Made by a program: the position numbers and the translations under genes. Under the pieces are notes generated by a model that made no database searches, was not told where the DNA came from, and was given only the letters and a program-made list of their open reading frames with translations. From NCBI GenBank assembly GCA_003402285.1, contig QFXG01000023.1, forward strand, positions 29,576 to 93,575: DNA of 64,000 bases. The letters run 5' to 3'. Positions 29,212 through 37,037 of this stretch are shown here, piece by piece. Position 1 is the first letter of the stretch; the number at the start of each line of letters is the position of its first letter. Source of the DNA: Candidatus Nitrotoga sp. SPKER (GTDB lineage Bacteria; Pseudomonadota; Gammaproteobacteria; Burkholderiales; Gallionellaceae).

Positions 29212-31239
29212 ATGTCTGATGGTCTGATATTTACGCTGTTATGTGCAGTAGCGGCGCTCATATATGGAGCGGTTTCTATCAAATGGATTTTGGTTCAGTC
29301 CACCGGCAACGATCGAATGCGTGAGATCGCTGCTGCCATACAGGAAGGAGCTTCTGCCTACCTGAACCGGCAATACAGCACGATAGCTATTGTTGGTGTA
29401 ACGTTGTTTCTGGTAATTTTACTTATACCGGATCTGGGTTGGAAAACAGCCATAGGTTTCGCTCTCGGTGCAATTCTATCGGGTCTAACCGGCTACATAG
29501 GTATGCACGTTTCAGTGCGTGCCAACGTGCGTACTGCACAAGCTGCACACGCCGGTCTCAATACAGCTTTGAATGTGGCTTTCAAGGGTGGAGCCATCAC
29601 TGGCATGTTGGTAGTCGGCTTGGGTCTGCTGGGGGTAGCGGGTTACTACGCCTTTCTCACTACTTCAATGGACAGTACCCCTCTTGAAGCAACCCACGCT
29701 TTGGTCGGTCTGGCTTTCGGTGGTTCGCTGATTTCTATATTTGCCCGTTTAGGCGGCGGCATTTTCACCAAAGGCGCTGATGTAGGCGCAGACTTGGTGG
29801 GTAAAGTCGAAGTAGGCATTCCGGAAGATGACCCGCGTAATCCGGCGGTGATTGCCGACAACGTCGGTGACAATGTTGGTGATTGTGCTGGTATGGCTGC
29901 CGATCTGTTTGAAACCTATGCCGTGACCATTATTGCCACCATGCTTTTGGGCGGTTTATTGATGGCCAATTCCGGCGCAAACGCCGTGATTTATCCATTG
30001 GTGCTGGGTGGATTTTCGATCATTGCTTCTATCGTCGGTACCTATTTCGTAACAGCGCGAGAGGGTGGCAAGATTATGAATGCACTCTATCGTGGTTTGA
30101 TCGTATCTGCCGTGTTGGCGCTGATCGCTTTTTATCCCATCACCGGATGGCTAATGGGCGACAACGGCGTTTATTCCGTTAGCGCGCTATATGGTTCGGC
30201 TTTTATTGGACTGGCGCTGACGGCCGCACTGGTGTGGATCACTGAATACTACACAGCGACCGAATTCAGCCCGGTAAGACATATTGCTGAAGCCTCCACC
30301 ACTGGTCACGGCACCAATGTAATTGCCGGCTTGGGCGTATCAATGAAGTCGACTGCTGCGCCAGTATTGGCGGTGTGCGTGGCCATCTGGAGCGCCTATG
30401 AACTGGCCGGTTTGTACGGGATTGCGATCGCCGCAACCTCTATGCTCTCTATGACGGGGATTATCGTGGCGCTCGATGCCTTTGGCCCGATCACCGACAA
30501 CGCCGGTGGTATTGCCGAAATGGCCAAATTGCCGAGCAGCATACGAAACATCACCGACCCCCTCGACGCGGTAGGCAATACCACCAAGGCCGTGACCAAA
30601 GGCTACGCCATTGGCTCCGCTGGCCTCGCGGCATTGGTGCTGTTTGCCGATTACACCCATGCGCTTTCCTTTAATCATCCGGGATTGACTTTCGATTTAT
30701 CTAATCATAGAGTGATCATCGGCCTTTTCATCGGTGGTATGGTGCCTTACTTGTTTGCTGCCATGGGCATGGAAGCAGTTGGCCGTGCCGCCAGTTCTGT
30801 GGTGGTGGAAGTACGCCGCCAATTCAAGGAAATTCCCGGCATCATGGAAGGTACCGGCAAGCCTGAATATGGAACTTGCGTTGACATGTTGACCAAAGCC
30901 GCTATCAAGGAAATGATCGTACCCTCTCTGCTGCCGGTCGCGGTCCCGGTAATCGTCGGCCTAACTCTTGGTGCACAGGCATTGGGCGGCGTGCTCGTGG
31001 GCGCCATCGTGACTGGTATCTTCGTGGCAATTTCCATGACTAACGGTGGTGGTGCATGGGATAACGCCAAGAAATATATTGAGGAAGGTAACTTCGGTGG
31101 CAAAGGCTCTGAAGCCCACAAGGCTGCGGTAACGGGCGACACGGTCGGGGATCCCTATAAGGATACGGCGGGCCCTGCCATTAATCCGTTAATCAAAATT
31201 ATGAACATTGTGGCGCTAATGATCGTGCCATTGTTATGA
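29212..31239 (+). CDS. hppA: K+-insensitive proton-translocating membrane pyrophosphatase
   Basis: A 675-residue integral membrane PPase with about 16 TM segments, from the ATG at 29212 after GGGAGAAAC. The PPi/Mg site motifs [11 protein letters not shown] and [19 protein letters not shown] are present, as is the C-terminal [15 protein letters not shown]. At residue 459 the sequence is GNTTKA; Lys here (Ala in K+-dependent enzymes) marks the K+-independent, H+-pumping class. It couples PPi hydrolysis to proton export, or may make PPi from the gradient. It is placed with pfp in a PPi-based energy module. Confidence 0.96.
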   Translation: MSDGLIFTLLCAVAALIYGAVSIKWILVQSTGNDRMREIAAAIQEGASAYLNRQYSTIAIVGVTLFLVILLIPDLGWKTAIGFALGAILSGLTGYIGMHVSVRANVRTAQAAHAGLNTALNVAFKGGAITGMLVVGLGLLGVAGYYAFLTTSMDSTPLEATHALVGLAFGGSLISIFARLGGGIFTKGADVGADLVGKVEVGIPEDDPRNPAVIADNVGDNVGDCAGMAADLFETYAVTIIATMLLGGLLMANSGANAVIYPLVLGGFSIIASIVGTYFVTAREGGKIMNALYRGLIVSAVLALIAFYPITGWLMGDNGVYSVSALYGSAFIGLALTAALVWITEYYTATEFSPVRHIAEASTTGHGTNVIAGLGVSMKSTAAPVLAVCVAIWSAYELAGLYGIAIAATSMLSMTGIIVALDAFGPITDNAGGIAEMAKLPSSIRNITDPLDAVGNTTKAVTKGYAIGSAGLAALVLFADYTHALSFNHPGLTFDLSNHRVIIGLFIGGMVPYLFAAMGMEAVGRAASSVVVEVRRQFKEIPGIMEGTGKPEYGTCVDMLTKAAIKEMIVPSLLPVAVPVIVGLTLGAQALGGVLVGAIVTGIFVAISMTNGGGAWDNAKKYIEEGNFGGKGSEAHKAAVTGDTVGDPYKDTAGPAINPLIKIMNIVALMIVPLL

Positions 31240-31486
31240 ACCTCATTGAGTAGGATATTTTTGGGGCTGCTACCACGCTCATTTGTCCTCGTCCATATTC
31301 ACGATTCACCGAATGTTATAATTCGCTTCTTAAAATAATGCCTATAAAAAACTCACATCCAGAGTTCAAGTTGGGCAAGATTCAGGATGCATTTTTCGCT
31401 GGATTAAACCTATTCAAAATTATGATCAAGGTTGCCAACTATCAAACGCATCAAGAAGGTATTTGTTTTAATTTCAAGGAATAAAA

Positions 31487-32338
31487 ATGACAGCTCGCAT
31501 CATTGACGGCAAGGCCATCGCTCAGGAATTACGCGCTGAGTGGAAAGTACGTGTAGATGTGCTAAAGGCGCATGGCATTACGCCGGGCTTGGCAGTCATC
31601 ATCGTAGGGGAAGACCCGGCCTCTAAAGTGTATGTTGGCAATAAAGTAAAAGCCTGCGGTGAAATCGGGCTTTATTCCGAACATATTGCTCTGCCCGCCG
31701 ACACGCAGGAAACAACATTGCTGGCAAAGATTGCTGAATTAAATGTTAACCCGGCGATTCATGGTCTGCTGATACAGCTTCCTTTGCCCAATCATATTGA
31801 CAGTCACAAGGTGCTGGAAGCCATCAGCCCAAACAAGGACGTGGATGGATTTCATCCGATGAATGTCGGCGCATTAGTTACCGGTACCCCCTTATTTCCG
31901 CCCTGTACACCATCTGGTACAATGAAATTGCTAGAGAAAATGGGCATCGAAATTGAAGGCAAGCACGCCGTGGTAGTTGGCCGTAGCAACATTGTCGGCA
32001 AACCAATGGCACTTATGCTGTTGCACCAAAGTGCTACCGTCACTATTTGCACTTCCAGGACGGTGGATCTTGGCAAGTACACAAGGGATGCTGACATTCT
32101 GGTGGTCGCTACGGGTAAGCCCCATATGATTACCGGCGATATGATCAAATCAGGCGCTGTTGTAATTGATATCGGCATTAATCGACTGCCCAACGGCAAG
32201 CTGGTGGGTGACGTTGATTTTGAGAGTGCCACAAAAGTGGCAGGCTACATCACCCCGGTACCTGGCGGTGTCGGCCCAATGACCATTACCATGCTGATAG
32301 CAAATACCATACAAGCAGCAGAACGTGAAAAAAAGTAA
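31487..32338 (+). CDS. folD: bifunctional methylene-THF dehydrogenase / methenyl-THF cyclohydrolase
   Basis: A 283-residue FolD that interconverts methylene- and formyl-tetrahydrofolate with NADP. Features: [22 protein letters not shown] (about 41-62, with the active-site Tyr and Lys), [13 protein letters not shown] and the strand [14 protein letters not shown]. The Rossmann motif [17 protein letters not shown] and the C-terminal [12 protein letters not shown] follow. Length is standard, and AAGGAAT lies upstream. It is followed after 62 bp by an FKBP gene. Confidence 0.97.
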   Translation: MTARIIDGKAIAQELRAEWKVRVDVLKAHGITPGLAVIIVGEDPASKVYVGNKVKACGEIGLYSEHIALPADTQETTLLAKIAELNVNPAIHGLLIQLPLPNHIDSHKVLEAISPNKDVDGFHPMNVGALVTGTPLFPPCTPSGTMKLLEKMGIEIEGKHAVVVGRSNIVGKPMALMLLHQSATVTICTSRTVDLGKYTRDADILVVATGKPHMITGDMIKSGAVVIDIGINRLPNGKLVGDVDFESATKVAGYITPVPGGVGPMTITMLIANTIQAAEREKK

Positions 32339-32400
32339 ATTAACCGTCATTCCAATACAAACGGAAATGACTAACTCTAAATCAACTTACAAGGAAAGAA

Positions 32401-32757
32401 ATGACTACAACTACTACCCCATCCGGACTGGAATATGAAGACATTACCGTTGGCAGTGGAGGTACCGCTCAAGGCGGGCACACTGTTACCGTGCATTACA
32501 CTGGCTGGCTTACAGATGGCACTATATTCGATTCTAGTAAAGAGAGAGGCGAACCTTTTCAATTCACTCTCGGCGCAAGAGAAGTCATCGCTGGCTGGGA
32601 TGAAGGTGTACAAGGCATGCAGGTTGGTGGTGTGCGTAAACTGACTATACCAGCATCATTGGGCTATGGTGCGCGTGGTGCAGGGCGCGCCATCCCACCG
32701 AATGCAACACTGGTATTTGAAGTGGAATTGCTGGAAGCGTTATATGGGCGTGGGTAA
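32401..32757 (+). CDS. FKBP-type peptidyl-prolyl cis-trans isomerase
   Basis: A 118-residue single-domain FKBP. Signature segments are [41 protein letters not shown] and the C-terminal [27 protein letters not shown]. The active-site residues of the FK506 fold (Tyr, Asp, Phe, Trp) are all present. There is no signal peptide, so it is cytoplasmic. AAGGAAAG precedes the ATG. It probably speeds proline isomerisation in folding. Confidence 0.95.
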   Translation: MTTTTTPSGLEYEDITVGSGGTAQGGHTVTVHYTGWLTDGTIFDSSKERGEPFQFTLGAREVIAGWDEGVQGMQVGGVRKLTIPASLGYGARGAGRAIPPNATLVFEVELLEALYGRG

Positions 32758-33021
32758 TCCATAAAGCGTAAATGTGCTGGTATTTAAATCGGCGTTATTA
32801 GGGGTAAAAATATAGATGTAGCGTGACAATTTTCTTCTACCCTTAAAATTTAGAGATCACCCGTGTAGGTATGACAATGTTTACGCTAGAGTGCCAAATG
32901 ATATGGGAATTACTGCGAAGGTAGATATTTCTTATAAAAGCGGCGCGCTGAGATAGGGTGACCTGATAAAAATAAAGATTTTGTCAGGTTGCCGTTCTTA
33001 AACATAACGAAAGGGAAAATC

Positions 33022-33642
33022 ATGAAACTAAAAAAAATAGCTAGTGCAGTTGCACTGCTGGGAGTAGGAAGCGCGTTCATCTTGCGCTCAGCAATAGCTG
33101 CACCCGAAACAGGCCAATCACCGTATTACCTTGGTGGCAGTATCGGTCAGTCAAAATACAAGGACATCCCGCAAGGTTTGAGAAATGTCGATGACAAGGA
33201 TACGGGGTACAAGTTATATGGTGGCTATCGAATCAACCCAAACTGGGGGGTGGAAGCCACCTATTTTGATTTGGGTAAATTTACGGGTAATGACACCGCA
33301 TTTAATGGGAGCGCCCTTGTTCCTGTTAGCGCATCTGCCAAAGTTCAAGCTTGGGGATTGGCAGGTGTTTTCACGGCACCCATCAGTAATGGATTCTCGG
33401 TGTTCGGTAAGCTTGGTTTGACCAGGAACGAGCTAAAAACTAACGCTTCTGGTCTTGGTTTTAAGGCTCACCAAAAAGAATCCAATACTGGCGCCAACTT
33501 TGGCTTTGGCGCGACATATGATTTCGTCCCGAATCTTGCCGTTCGTGCAGAATGGGAACGCTTAAACAAGGTAGGCGATGACGCCACCACGGGTGAAACA
33601 GATATGAACTTCCTGTCGACTGGTATCACATTTAAATTTTGA
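33022..33642 (+). CDS. outer-membrane beta-barrel protein (OmpA N-terminal-like)
   Basis: A 206-residue exported protein from the ATG at 33022, preceded by AAAGGGAAA. The signal peptide is about residues 1-27 (AIAA). The mature chain has alternating amphipathic strands: YYLGGSIGQSKY, GYKLYGGYRINPNWGVEATYFDLG, AWGLAGVFTAPISNGFSVFGKLGLTRN, ANFGFGATYDFVPNLAVRAEWE. It ends in Phe (FLSTGITFKF), the outer-membrane insertion signal. It matches the eight-stranded OmpA-like barrel group, without a peptidoglycan domain. It is followed by a terminator. Confidence 0.88.
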   Translation: MKLKKIASAVALLGVGSAFILRSAIAAPETGQSPYYLGGSIGQSKYKDIPQGLRNVDDKDTGYKLYGGYRINPNWGVEATYFDLGKFTGNDTAFNGSALVPVSASAKVQAWGLAGVFTAPISNGFSVFGKLGLTRNELKTNASGLGFKAHQKESNTGANFGFGATYDFVPNLAVRAEWERLNKVGDDATTGETDMNFLSTGITFKF

Positions 33643-34054
33643 TGTTTTGTATGATCAATACACAACCGGACAGTTGAATAATTGCCCGGTTTTATTTCGC
33701 TCGAAACTCTAGCAAAAGATTGTATTTTCGCTATCGTCGAAACAAAGATTCAGCCGGTTATAAAGTGTAGCTTAAGCAAAAACTGTTTTTCTGTGACTGC
33801 CCTAGCATCTTCCAGACCTCATCTTGTTTTTTGGGAAATTATGCTACTTGTTCAATCGACTCACCGCTTTAGCATCGGTCAGTCGTTCTTATTCGTCTGA
33901 ACATATGGTTCACGAATTTTGACATTACCAGCTTGAGCGTGTGTTTGTTTATTTGTTGCTGCTAAGTTTTCTCGCCCAGCATCCCCATTGCCACAGGATA
34001 AATGCGGAATCGCAGAGGTGTGATCGGGGCTCATTTGCGTTAGAATGCACGCAG
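33643..34054. other. intergenic region, 412 bp
   Basis: Apart from a terminator at 33664-33697, no supported feature. A 72-codon open frame at 33682-33900 has no ribosome site or recognisable domain. A TAGAAT hexamer at 34041-34046 could be the -10 of the tRNA promoter. Confidence 0.3.
33664..33697 (+). terminator. rho-independent terminator of the beta-barrel gene
   Basis: AACCGG (33664-33669) pairs with CCGGTT (33686-33691), with further AGTT/AATT pairing inside. It is followed by a T-rich tail, and lies 22 bp after the stop codon. Confidence 0.75.
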
Positions 34055-34130
34055 GCCTCGGTAGCTCAGTGGATAGAGCGACCCCCTCCTAAGGGGTAGG
34101 TCGGACGTTCGATTCGTCTTCGGGGCACCA
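34055..34130 (+). tRNA. tRNA-Arg (anticodon CCT)
   Basis: The cloverleaf folds completely. Acceptor stem GCCTCGG pairs with TCGGGGC using G-T pairs, and the D-arm is GCTC/GAGC. The anticodon stem ACCCC/GGGGT encloses loop CTCCTAA, with anticodon CCT at 34-36. The T-arm GGACG/CGTCT has loop TTCGATT. The 3' CCA is encoded (34128-34130). It reads AGG codons. Confidence 0.93.
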
Positions 34131-34161
34131 ATGTTAATAGCGCTTTCAGTGATTAATTTGA

Positions 34162-34223
34162 TTTAATCTCTTGGGTATGATTCCTCGCGGCTTGCAGCGA
34201 GGAATCATACCCAAGAGATTAAA
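34162..34223. repeat. perfect palindrome, 27-bp arms with 8-nt loop
   Basis: The left arm 34162-34188 and right arm 34197-34223 are exact reverse complements, starting TTTAATCTCTTGGG and closing at CCTCGC / GCGAGG; the loop is GGCTTGCA. It lies 32 bp after the tRNA-Arg gene and at the 3' side of an IS630-type remnant. It lacks a T-tract on either side. It could be a REP-like or miniature mobile palindrome, an IS end structure, or a strong transcript barrier. Confidence 0.9.
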
Positions 34224-34269
34224 ATTTCGAATAGGTCGAAACAATTTTCCTTTCTTATTCGCTAGGAAA

Positions 34270-34741
34270 TTCTCATTTTTTGTTATGCTGGAATTTATCC
34301 TGACTTTCAACATGCTGTCTGAATTTAACCGTTCTTCCAGATTCAATTCTGGACTGTAGCTGGCAAATCGAAATATTCGATTTTTCCCTTGTTATTTTCC
34401 AGCCAAATCTTCACGGGTTTGCTGTGGTGCATTTTCAAATTATTCAGAATCAAAAATACTTTTCTCCTCGCGTCCTTGATCAGTTGCTCAAGGAATTCAA
34501 TGAGCCGATCCGAGTCAAAATTTCCGGCGATAATCTGCCAGTGGGCATAGCCTTTGTTGGTCACAATGGCAATCATCGACAGCTGTTGCCGCGTACCGGG
34601 TACATAGATCACTGGCGTTTTTCCCTTACGCGCAAAATCATGCTCCCATACATCGGTATTAACCAGGGCCGTTCCATCACCCCAGTGAATTTCTCCGTTC
34701 TTGGTAAGAGCGCGTCTGACGATCTTTCGAAAATCTGCGAT
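34270..34741 (-). pseudogene. IS630-family transposase remnant, truncated and frameshifted
   Basis: On the minus strand from 34741 the frame reads IADFRKIVRRALTKNGEIHWGDGT, holding the first DDE Asp. It continues with DFARKGKTPVIYVPGTRQQLSMIAIVTNKGYAHW and the conserved VFLILNNLKMHHSKPVKIWL; the usual Asp of the LILDN motif is Asn here. Near 34355 the frame shifts. The expected YSPELNLEERLNSD appears in the next frame and soon degenerates. The N-terminal helix-turn-helix part is absent, with a stop at 34742-34744. It is not functional. Confidence 0.85.
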
Positions 34742-34912
34742 TTATCTATGTTTGACACCGAACAGATATTTATTTGCTGAACACTTACTCTGCAATTGCT
34801 CTACGCTACCTGTAAAAGAAGGCTTCGGTTTTGCTTGCCGCCCCGCACTCTAAGCCTCCCGTGACGCGCATTTAGTGAAGAGAATCCTCAATATTTTCAG
34901 TGGAGATTTAAC

Positions 34913-35053
34913 ATGCAAAAATCTGAAATTGATACTCCTAAACACATAGATTCAAGCTCACCAAACTATTTTCGATTATTTGTTTATGTCGTAGCTGCGG
35001 TCATTTTTGTTGTGATTCTTGTAGCTACACTTGATCTAAAATTTCTGAAATAG
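34913..35053 (+). CDS. 46-residue single-pass membrane peptide
   Basis: A short gene with a good TGGAG ribosome site 7 bp before its ATG. The product begins MQKSEIDTPKHIDSSSPNYF, followed by one hydrophobic helix (residues 21-40, rich in Val, Ile and Ala) and a short positive tail DLKFLK. It would insert once in the inner membrane. No family was recognised. It lies between an IS630 remnant and the PRC-barrel gene. Ribosome site and coherent TM helix argue for a real gene. Confidence 0.55.
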   Translation: MQKSEIDTPKHIDSSSPNYFRLFVYVVAAVIFVVILVATLDLKFLK

Positions 35054-35307
35054 ATAGTCTTCGTACAATGTCTGATGCCGTACAGATAACGACAAGTCTA
35101 ATAGTTAAGATTCTATCGTTCTCAGTTTTTTAATGTTTATGTGCAAATTTTCTTTAGCAGAATTTTTAAATATTAAAATTTGATAGTAAGCACTGTTTAG
35201 AGGGTGATTTACTGCATTGAGTCACTTTCTTATCATCAGTTTTGAGCGATTTTTATCAAATTAAATGAAATTATATTTTTAAATTAATTAATTTTTTGGA
35301 GAATAAT

Positions 35308-35670
35308 ATGGCTAACATTGATACAACGTATAGTGAAGTTATGAGTAATGATGATGGGCCTGGGCCGGAGATAATGGGTGGGAGTTCGCTAATTGGCAAT
35401 GATGTTTATAATCACTCGGAGGAAGATTTAGGTGAGATAAAAGAAATCATGCTAGATATGGAAAGTGGCGAAATTGCTTATGCGGTTCTATCTTTCGGGG
35501 GTATTTTAAGCATTGGAGAAAAACTATTTGCGATACCTTGGGATGCCTTAACTTTAGATACAGAAAATAAACGTTTTATTCTTGACGTGGACAAATCTAA
35601 GTTTGAATTAGCCGAGGGGTTCGATCAAGACAATTGGCCAACAGTCGCTAATTATACGTGGCGCGCTTAG
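35308..35670 (+). CDS. PRC-barrel domain protein
   Basis: A 120-residue protein from the ATG at 35308, with GGAGAAT just before it. The PRC-barrel (about 25-105) is seen in SSLIGNDVYNHSEEDLGEIKEIMLDMESGEIAYAVLSFGG, then LFAIPWDALTLDTENKRFILDVDKSKF. The end DNWPTVANYTW is common in environmental stress-type PRC proteins. These bind other macromolecules, but no specific role is known. The protein is strongly acidic and has no signal peptide. Confidence 0.85.
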   Translation: MANIDTTYSEVMSNDDGPGPEIMGGSSLIGNDVYNHSEEDLGEIKEIMLDMESGEIAYAVLSFGGILSIGEKLFAIPWDALTLDTENKRFILDVDKSKFELAEGFDQDNWPTVANYTWRA

Positions 35671-36066
35671 ATTCAGAGCATTTACTCAAGCCACTATTGA
35701 AGTGGCGAATCGTTTAATACCGAGATCCTGAGAAACCGTGGAAAAATATCCTGAATCAGGATTCGTCTTCGAATCTATTTAAGACAATGCTTAGCTGTAT
35801 CACTGGATATTCTTTCTTATGCTCGAAATTGAGCAGACTCTATGGCGGATTGGTATCACCAGATTATTTATCTGAAAGAAAAACGATTGCTGCAGAAATC
35901 GACCTTGCGTTTGAGTAATATTAAATATAGGTGGCAGTGTTTGAATGTCATATGACGATAACTGACTTCATTGTGTGCAACCACCTAAGCGAGGCTGACG
36001 TTAATGTCGTATAGAGGCTGGGCTTGGTGAAAGAGATTTTTCTTCATTTTACTTAGGGGTAGGGTT
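35671..36066. other. intergenic region, 396 bp
   Basis: No supported gene. A 37-codon frame starting near 35842 (reading MADWYHQIIYLKEKRLLQ) has no clear ribosome site and could be a relic. AGGGGTAGGG before 36067 is the ribosome site for the next gene. Confidence 0.3.
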
Positions 36067-36546
36067 ATGGACAACAAGAACACAATTTGTCTTTGGTACG
36101 ACGGCACCGCCGTAGATGCAGCAAAGTTTTATGCTAAAACCTTCCCTAACAGCTCGGTAGGCAGAGTGATGTACGCCCCCGGTGACTATCCTGATGGACA
36201 ACAGGGAGATGTGTTGACTGTCGAGTTCACTGTGGTCGGCATACCTTGCATTGGGCTTAACGGTGGACCACATTTCAAACACAACGAAGCATTTTCTTTT
36301 CAAATCGCGACCGACGATCAAGCAGAAACTGACCGTTTATGGAATGCGATTGTGGAGAACGATGGCAAAGAAAGTGAGTGTGGGTGGTGCAAGGACAAAT
36401 GGGGACTGAACTGGCAAATTACCCCGCGCGCACTTACTAACGCGATAATAGATCCTGATCGTGCGGCGGCCAAGCGCGCCTTCGATGCGATGATGACTAT
36501 GAAAAAAATAGACATTGCTAAGATCGAGGAAGCGCGGCTGGGGTGA
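36067..36546 (+). CDS. VOC-superfamily (PhnB-like) protein
   Basis: A 159-residue protein of the PhnB-like branch of the vicinal-oxygen-chelate fold (often labelled 3-demethylubiquinone-9 methyltransferase-like by similarity only). Features are ICLWYDGTAVDAAKFYAKTFPNS, GDVLTVEFTVVGIPCIGLNGGPHFKHNEAFSFQI, the segment CGWCKDKWGLNWQITP and the C-terminal AAKRAFDAMMTMKKIDIAKIE. It is probably a small-molecule-binding or resistance-like protein; the substrate is unknown. A stand-alone gene with its own terminator. Confidence 0.9.
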   Translation: MDNKNTICLWYDGTAVDAAKFYAKTFPNSSVGRVMYAPGDYPDGQQGDVLTVEFTVVGIPCIGLNGGPHFKHNEAFSFQIATDDQAETDRLWNAIVENDGKESECGWCKDKWGLNWQITPRALTNAIIDPDRAAAKRAFDAMMTMKKIDIAKIEEARLG

Positions 36547-37037
36547 TGTCCTGGTGGTTGTAAAACATATTTCTGAGAGATTGTGGATGTAAAAAAGCGT
36601 GGGACTCATCGCGCTTTTTTATGCTCTCGGTTCCTCATCCCAAGGTGGTTTTTTAACCGCTAAGCATCGTCGCAAACGCATTATTTCTCAGCATTTTTAT
36701 TCAACGAGATTTTCCGCAAGAACATTCAATTTTTTAGCTTGTCATTGCTTACATAAATTTTCCACCAAAAAATATTTTAAAGTCGCGAGTGCGTGTAAAG
36801 AAGGAATGAATCGATCTGGTGTTCAAAAGGGACGGCATAGAAAGGATGCTTTGGAAAATTGTGCCAATGCCGGCTTTTTAATTGTAGTAACAAAAAGAAA
36901 GTGAGGCCAGGCTTACATTACTTTTCTGGGTAGGCCACAAGCTTTATTCGGTCCTGTGTCATATGCCTGAGGATGATTGTTCGACAGCTAACACTGTTAG
37001 AATCCACTTCATCTCATTACCTCAGGATCGTCTACTC
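36547..37037. other. intergenic region, 491 bp
   Basis: This begins with the terminator of the VOC gene. A 101-codon open frame (36599-36904) starts inside that terminator, lacks a ribosome site and has no recognisable domain, so it is not called. The remainder should hold the pepN promoter. Confidence 0.3.
36591..36620 (+). terminator. rho-independent terminator of the VOC gene
   Basis: AAAAAAGCG (36591-36599) pairs with CGCTTTTTT (36612-36620) around a 12-nt loop, with the T-run built into the right arm. Confidence 0.8.

Noticed and set aside
33682..33900. A 72-codon frame after the beta-barrel gene
   Set aside because: It overlaps the terminator and has neither ribosome site nor recognisable protein pattern.
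36599..36904. A 101-codon frame after the VOC gene
   Set aside because: It begins inside a strong terminator, lacks a ribosome site and has no domain; treated as chance.
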